A stretch of DNA of 64,000 nt from Pomphorhynchus laevis (Eukaryota; Acanthocephala; Palaeacanthocephala; Echinorhynchida; Pomphorhynchidae): the NCBI GenBank assembly GCA_012934845.2, contig WNNJ02001070.1, positions 62,001 through 126,000 on the forward strand, given 5' to 3'. Shown here in pieces: positions 58,945 to 64,000 of this stretch (the first letter of the stretch is position 1; each line of letters starts with the position of its first letter). The notes beneath the pieces are model-generated. The model made no database searches. It was given only the letters and a program-made list of their open reading frames with translations, and was not told the DNA's origin. The translations under genes and the position numbers were made by a program.

Positions 58945-59235
58945 TGAAATGCTATGTTGGGTAGAGGAACAGGGGCCGAAACCTGATGACATAGCAGTTC
59001 TTCCTGATGACCTTATATCCTTATTATGATACATATTTTGTTATCTTTTAGTCGATTCATAAAAATTGAATTTTATTTTTAATTTCAGTCTATAATTCGT
59101 CCTGATATAAATAATATAAAATCTTATAACAATTATTTATTATTAATTAAGTTTTATTATTTAACTATTTAACATTTATTTTGCATTATTTTTAATTTGC
59201 AATATAAAATACGTAGACTCAGTTTGCTCATTTAA
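58945..59235 (+). repeat. Repeat family R2 (plus orientation)
   Basis: GAAATGCTATGTTGGGTAGA, CAGGGGCCGAAACCTGATGA, CATAGCAGTTCTTCCTGATG, the A/T tract and the terminus AATACGTAGACTCAGTTTGC. It has both the GAAAC box and two CTGATGA boxes. Confidence 0.8.
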
Positions 59236-59389
59236 TTTAATCTATAATGCATTCTAGATAGGTAGATCATGATTATTGTATAGGCAAAAATCAAAATATG
59301 TCCTCTCTAGCCTTTTACTTAAGGGTCAATTACAAACTAGATCCCGTCGTGATTAATCTTTTCGTCTAGTACTCGAACATTCAAAAAGT

Positions 59390-61370
59390 ACAGGGTGAAT
59401 ATATACATTCAATTACAAGTCCACCAAATTACTAATTTTAGTTTTTACGCTAAATAAAAAATGCAAAATAACAAAAAAACAAAAGTATGAACAATGTCAA
59501 TAGGTTGATGTTGATGTGTTGGGGCGTGTTGGAGATTTTTAAAGTTAGAATAATTGAATCAATAATTACAGGACAAAAGCGAGCTGAGACTGCTTGAAGG
59601 ATATGTAGCTATAGGAATACTTCAATCAATCCTCTTAGATTTCAAAAAGCACTTGATATTTACTTCGGATGTCTTTTCAAAATAATCAGTTCAGCCTTCG
59701 TGGGATCGGGATTGAGGCTGTACACTAAGAACGTGGATACAACATTCTTTGATATCCAAGTGAACTGGTCACATGATACAGAACATAGAGAAGAAAGTCA
59801 CATGAAAGAAGATTTATGGAGGCAAGGTGAGATTCGATAAGTGTAGGAAGATGTATAAGGCGAGTTTGAAGAAAAGTGTCAAAAAGTGAGAGAATGCGAT
59901 ATTAGCCAGTTGAATTTAGAGAGACAAAGGGAAATGTGATCAAATCGGTGGAGGCGAAAAGGGATACGCACAGCGGAATTCACAAGGAGCTAAAGAGGAA
60001 GAAGAGATGATTTATAGGAGAAAACAAAAAGGCTGAGGCAATAGTCAATTTTTAGAAACAAAGGATTAAAGATACTAGAGTGACAGGAGTTAAAATCAAG
60101 CAATCTCCTAACATCCCGAAGGACACGAAGTAGGGAATTGCAAGATCAGGTTTTGTCGCTAACGAATGGATCGAGAGAAAGACAATTGTCGAAGTGAACT
60201 ACCAAGAATGTGAGATGATCAACGATAGGAAGAACGGTCGAATTCAAAAATACAGAGAGGTGAGACAGAGAGCAAATAAGGGATAGTCAAAGATATGCTA
60301 GACTTGAAATAGTTAAACACAAACGAAGCGAGGAAATATGTGTGGAGATGGAGAGAAGACAATTCGTAGAAGATGATGAGATATCCTCGATTAGATGAGC
60401 AGGATAATGAGTAAAGCAGAATATCATCAGTGTATTGCATAATGCAGAAGTTATGATTAAATGTAGTGCTGGAAAGCTTGACAAGGATAACAAAAAGAAT
60501 GAGTCCGATCACAGATTCTTGATGAACGCCAAATAAGATAAGAGAAAGGGTAGAGAAGGCGAATTGGGATAGCCACGGAAAGATCATTCAAAAAGATAAG
60601 AAGAGAACAGGATACAGTAGAAAAAAACCATAGTTGTGGCAAAGGCGATGAATGAGGATGGAATGGTCAACAATATCAAACAAATAAGAAAGATTAAGGG
60701 AAATTACGGCACTGCGGAGTTTCGTATCACGAGCAAGAAGTAAGTCAGTGAAAACATAGTTGCAGGCTAACTCAGTAGGATGGTGAGATCGGAAAGCATT
60801 TGAAAGGGAGGATAAAAATTAAACAAAGAGGGATAGATATTAACTAGATTAATATAAGACGTTCAAGAAGTTTAGAGACAGTTGAAAGGTTAGAGATCTG
60901 AAAATATGAAGCAGGCAGCAAAGGACAAAGTGATGTGTCATGAATAGCGGTCAAACTATGTCGGATTTCCAAGCAGGAGTAAAAAAGACACTACAAATGG
61001 AAGAGTTAAACATTGAGGGTTGGAAAGAAGCAAGTTCAATGACCAAAGATTTTAGTATATAAGTATGAAAAGGATTAGCAGGAGATGTTTGCTAGGTAAA
61101 GAAAAAAGCACATGAGAAACCTCGTCGACAGATACAGGAAGATGAAAACGTTCAGGCAAACGAAGATACTTAAAAGAAGACAAGATAAGAGAAAAATGCA
61201 TGCTTAGGATAGTTGAATCGAGCTTCGATTAAAGATAAACAGAAAATGTATGTGGATAGAGAATTCTAACAGATGTCGAACGCGACAGTATAGTGTTGAG
61301 AGTAGCCCATTTAGATCTTGAGTAAGAGGACGATATAAGCTTGTTCTTCCAAGAAGAAAGACTTAAATAA
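59390..61370 (-). mobile_element. LINE family L2, longer copy, broken
   Basis: The minus-strand frame around 60590-60420 reads LFGVHQESVIGLILFVIL and CIMQYTDDILLY, a recognisable F-G-V-x-Q-x-S-x-x-G and Y-(A/T)-D-D RT palm. The 3' end (59390-59480) matches the copy at 21160. Codon-like order continues upstream to about 61350, but the frame is broken many times. The type is CR1/Jockey-like rather than the L1a/L1b family. Confidence 0.7.
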
Positions 61371-61619
61371 AAGCATAATTTCAATAAATAAAAATTATTT
61401 GACGAAAATTATTTTATAAAATTATTATTTATATTACATATATTCTATTTGTAGATAGATGAAAAAGGCATAATGCTAACACCAGTAATAAATTATTAAA
61501 AACAGAATACATTAACCTCTTGTAATATTGTAACTTTGTCAATTGTTTTAAGTTGGCTAGCGGTAGCTTAAAATAATAAAAGGGAAATATTATAAATGCA
61601 AAATCATAAGATAACTTAC

Positions 61620-61668
61620 AAAATTCCTCATTCTTCTTTTCCAGCGACAACTTCAAATTGTTGAACAT
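61620..61668 (-). CDS. Possible first coding exon of COPG
   Basis: Minus frame MFNNLKLSLEKKNEEF, with a strong donor (T|GTAAGTTATC) at 61619. FNNL-x-x-S-L-E-K is faintly like the NPFQHLEKSAVLQE start of gamma-COP, and the position fits. The donor phase (1) does not fit the phase-0 start at 57771, so either another exon lies between or this is chance. Confidence 0.25.
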
Positions 61669-61946
61669 TATATTGGCAAGAGAATTAGTGATCTTAGTTA
61701 AAGACGCCAGTTAAACGAAAAGTAATCGATATCTACAAACACTAACAAGTCAATAGCTGTAAAAAATTTAAAATAAAAACGGGAATTTGATCAAAATTCA
61801 TATAAGTGCAATATGAAATATATTCGATTAATTATGTCACAAATATTTTAAAAAATATTTAACTACATTTCAATGAAATATTAAATTATAAAAAATTCAT
61901 AACAAGACGCATTAAATTGTTCAACAGGGTGCACATAATTAGATAG

Positions 61947-62247
61947 TACGACGATAAAGATAATATTCTTCTTTTTCTTCAGCGTTTGTTCCGCTTCGTC
62001 ACGGAGTCCACTTTTTTCACTGTCACCCCAATAGGCCTTATTGATGGTTGATGTTCGTTTGCGCGAAGAACGCGGCCCTACCATCGTAGTCGCCTATTCG
62101 CGAAGTTCATTGAGACACCATTTCGTACTGTTGATGCGACGGTTTTGTTTTACGATTAGCTTGTCACGAAGTCTATCGCCAACCTTCCTCCTTTCTCAGT
62201 ACGGGATTAGGACCGGCCATGGCGGAGTTACGACGATAAAGATAATA
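61947..62247 (-). mobile_element. Retroposed LINE/SINE piece with 19-bp target duplication
   Basis: TACGACGATAAAGATAATA occurs at both ends (61950-61968 and 62231-62249, roughly). In the minus sense the insert begins ACTCCGCCATGGCCGGTCC and ends CGGAACAAACGCTGAAGAAA followed by AAGAAGAA. That is an A-rich trinucleotide tail, as in 5'-truncated retroposons. GC content is well above the flanks. It interrupts no gene. The perfect 19-bp duplication suggests a recent insertion. Confidence 0.78.
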
Positions 62248-62249
62248 AA

Positions 62250-63060
62250 ATTAATAAAATATGCTCACTACATTAATTGAAGTTATATTTGTAAAAACTG
62301 TAAAGTACATTGATAGCTTATAATATTAGAGACGTACTAAAGATATCTACAAAAAAGAACAATAACGATAATAGCACCTTTTACAATTAGTAGGATTTTT
62401 CAAAAATCAAGAAATAATTGATGTACATATTAACAGTGTTGACGTTCGAGTCTATAGTAAGTAAGGGAGTTGGCGCATGTTAGTTAGACATATTTTTGAT
62501 TGTTAATATCATCCAAAATAAATGATTTCATTCGTCATTCCAATATAAAAATGGACTCCGTGTGTATTATCGAAAATTTTGAAAATAATTTGCTTTGCCT
62601 TTTGGAGTACTGGGAGAAGTCGAACACCAGTATCATCATTATAATTTCCATTAAAATGTACATTTCATAGTAATTTTGAACAACGAACAAAATTTCAAAC
62701 AACGAACATACAATACAACTAACTTACTTACAATACAACGAACTTGCGAACAATGGAAAGAAACAGTTGAATTCTACTTCGAATGTGGATATTGCAGATA
62801 ATGCCGATATTATCAAGGTCAATATCATGAATAGCTTATGTACATTCAAGTTTTGTGACATTCAAGTTGCCTGCGATACATCTGGATGCGAATGTTAGAC
62901 TACAATGAAAGTTTCTCTGGATTTAAGAAAAGATGTGAATGACGATTTTTTTGTAGATTCTGGTCTGTCAAGAAATTACGAACGCTAGAATTAGAATTAC
63001 GCAATTTACGAAATTTAATCGATACCTTAGAAATAAATCACATATTCCCACACGAACATC
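62250..63060. other. AT-rich DNA, no gene
   Basis: Only short repeats such as AACGAAC(A/T) ... CAATACAACGAAC (62680-62750) are seen. Confidence 0.5.
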
Positions 63061-63999
63061 CGTTACTTTATACAGATTGCATTCGTGTCATTCTTTGGAA
63101 AACATTGACACTCGGCAACTACTACTCTGTAACCTCTTCCCTCAACACATATCAACCTCCAACACGAACACCTATGACCTTTCTCCACTCACTGATCCTG
63201 TCACCATATACACTTCCCATCATATGTCATCTTTACTCCCCGGCACTTGCGTCCAGTCCATCATGCCTCGTTTCTCAAAAGCCTACATCCATCAATCAAA
63301 ATCACATCCACAAACATCTACAATCGTTCCACCCATAATCTTTCCTCACATCGCTTGCCACCCTCTATATAATCCATATCCTCCTTGTCTCCCGCTGTTG
63401 AAAATGGTCCATTAATATCCTCAAATTCCAGCTCTCCTATCGTAGCCTCACCCACTCACGTCACTCGTCCTCCTTCACGGAAACGCTTTATTCTCGCGAT
63501 CGTTGCGTCATCGTCACCAATATCACATCTTCCACCTCCTTATCTCCACAAACACGTCTCGACCACGATGGTTTCGCTTTCAAATCTATCCCATCGTATA
63601 TTGTTCAAGCAAAAAACCCATGATTTTAAACGACATCTCTTCTGTCGCATTTATCTGCCTAAACAAATCTTCTTAACATAATTCTTCTCAGCCCCATCTC
63701 CTAAAAAGTGTATTCAAGCATCGCTCTCATGCGTACTTTGTCATTTCCGAACGATATAAACTAATCTCTTCTTCAGCCACTAGCATGTTCACTGATCGCA
63801 CCCCTTCCGAAATCGCTCAACTCTCTTCTGCCCGCATTAAAAATCGCCGTCGCGAGGAAAAAGACAAAAAATCTTTCCGCATCCGAAACATCGACAAAAG
63901 ATTTCAAGTTGTCCACACCCGCCCCAAAATTAGATAGCGCTCCATCTCCCATCTGTGTATTCTCCGATAGCTTCCATCACCACCACACACGGTTTTCGG
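63060..63999 (+). other. C/T-rich tract, possible 5' part of a retroelement
   Basis: Composition changes sharply to pyrimidine-rich on the plus strand. Open frames at 63077-63415 and 63385-63681 are serine/proline/histidine-rich, as biased DNA gives in any frame, and match nothing I know. A short frame at 63785-63937 (MFTDRTPSEIAQLSSARIKN, then RRREEKDKKSFRIRNIDKRF) is basic, like a LINE ORF1 or a leader. Continues off the right edge. Confidence 0.35.
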
Positions 64000-64000
64000 G

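Noticed and set aside
63077-63681. Overlapping Ser/Pro/His-rich frames
   Set aside because: Composition bias of a pyrimidine-rich tract explains them.
1-64000. LTR retrotransposon, endogenous retrovirus or Polinton
   Set aside because: No gag, protease, integrase, capsid or envelope motif and no matching LTR pair was seen.

Overview
This is AT-rich animal DNA. It has GT-AG introns, one gene spread over more than 30 kb, and a dense load of retroelements and DNA transposons. Nothing looks prokaryotic. The phylum cannot be fixed from the sequence. Penelope-like elements, a tRNA-derived SINE with hammerhead-type motifs, LINEs and Tigger/Mutator relics fit a repeat-rich invertebrate, with a flatworm-like animal as one low-confidence option.

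Two host genes are supported, and they converge. (1) On the plus strand, seven phase-compatible exons between 10554 and 20762 encode the 3' part of a protein with repeated SRSFRxLQ-type motifs, one per exon. It resembles the linker region of PDZ/LIM (Zasp/ALP-Enigma) proteins. Its 5' end was not found. (2) On the minus strand, 17 exons from 57771 down to 26698 encode a nearly complete coatomer gamma subunit (COPG): the HEAT-repeat trunk, a linker and the C-terminal appendage. All exon phases agree, giving 826 codons plus stop. Only the first ~30 residues are missing or unassigned.

Layout: 1-1215, Penelope-like GIY-YIG fragment followed by ~360-bp tandem repeats. 1216-10553, AT-rich and almost featureless, with one Penelope-like RT fragment. 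10554-20762, the SRSFR gene with repeat family R2 and a Mutator-like relic in its introns. 20763-26697, a nest of mobile elements: LINE 3' end, Tigger with intact ends, LINE with YMDD RT, foldback element. 26698-57771, the COPG gene, its introns packed with tandem arrays, foldbacks, SINEs, a Penelope-like element, an RTE-like fragment and a second LINE. 57772-64000, R2 copy, a minus-strand LINE, a retroposed piece with a 19-bp target duplication, and a pyrimidine-rich tract.

The most interesting signal lies in the repeats. Two unrelated families, the ~360-bp tandem repeats (types A and B) and the tRNA-derived SINE, carry all three hammerhead ribozyme strands (CTGATGA, GAAA, GTC) with matching stems I, II and III. 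The strands are in the order GAAA, CTGATGA, GTC, so all three helices cross within one unit. A non-knotted hammerhead then needs two units, in tandem or as a dimer. The stems covary between types A and B. Several foldback elements carry a simpler hairpin with a CTGAAGA or CTGATGA box on one side and GAAA or a decayed version on the other.
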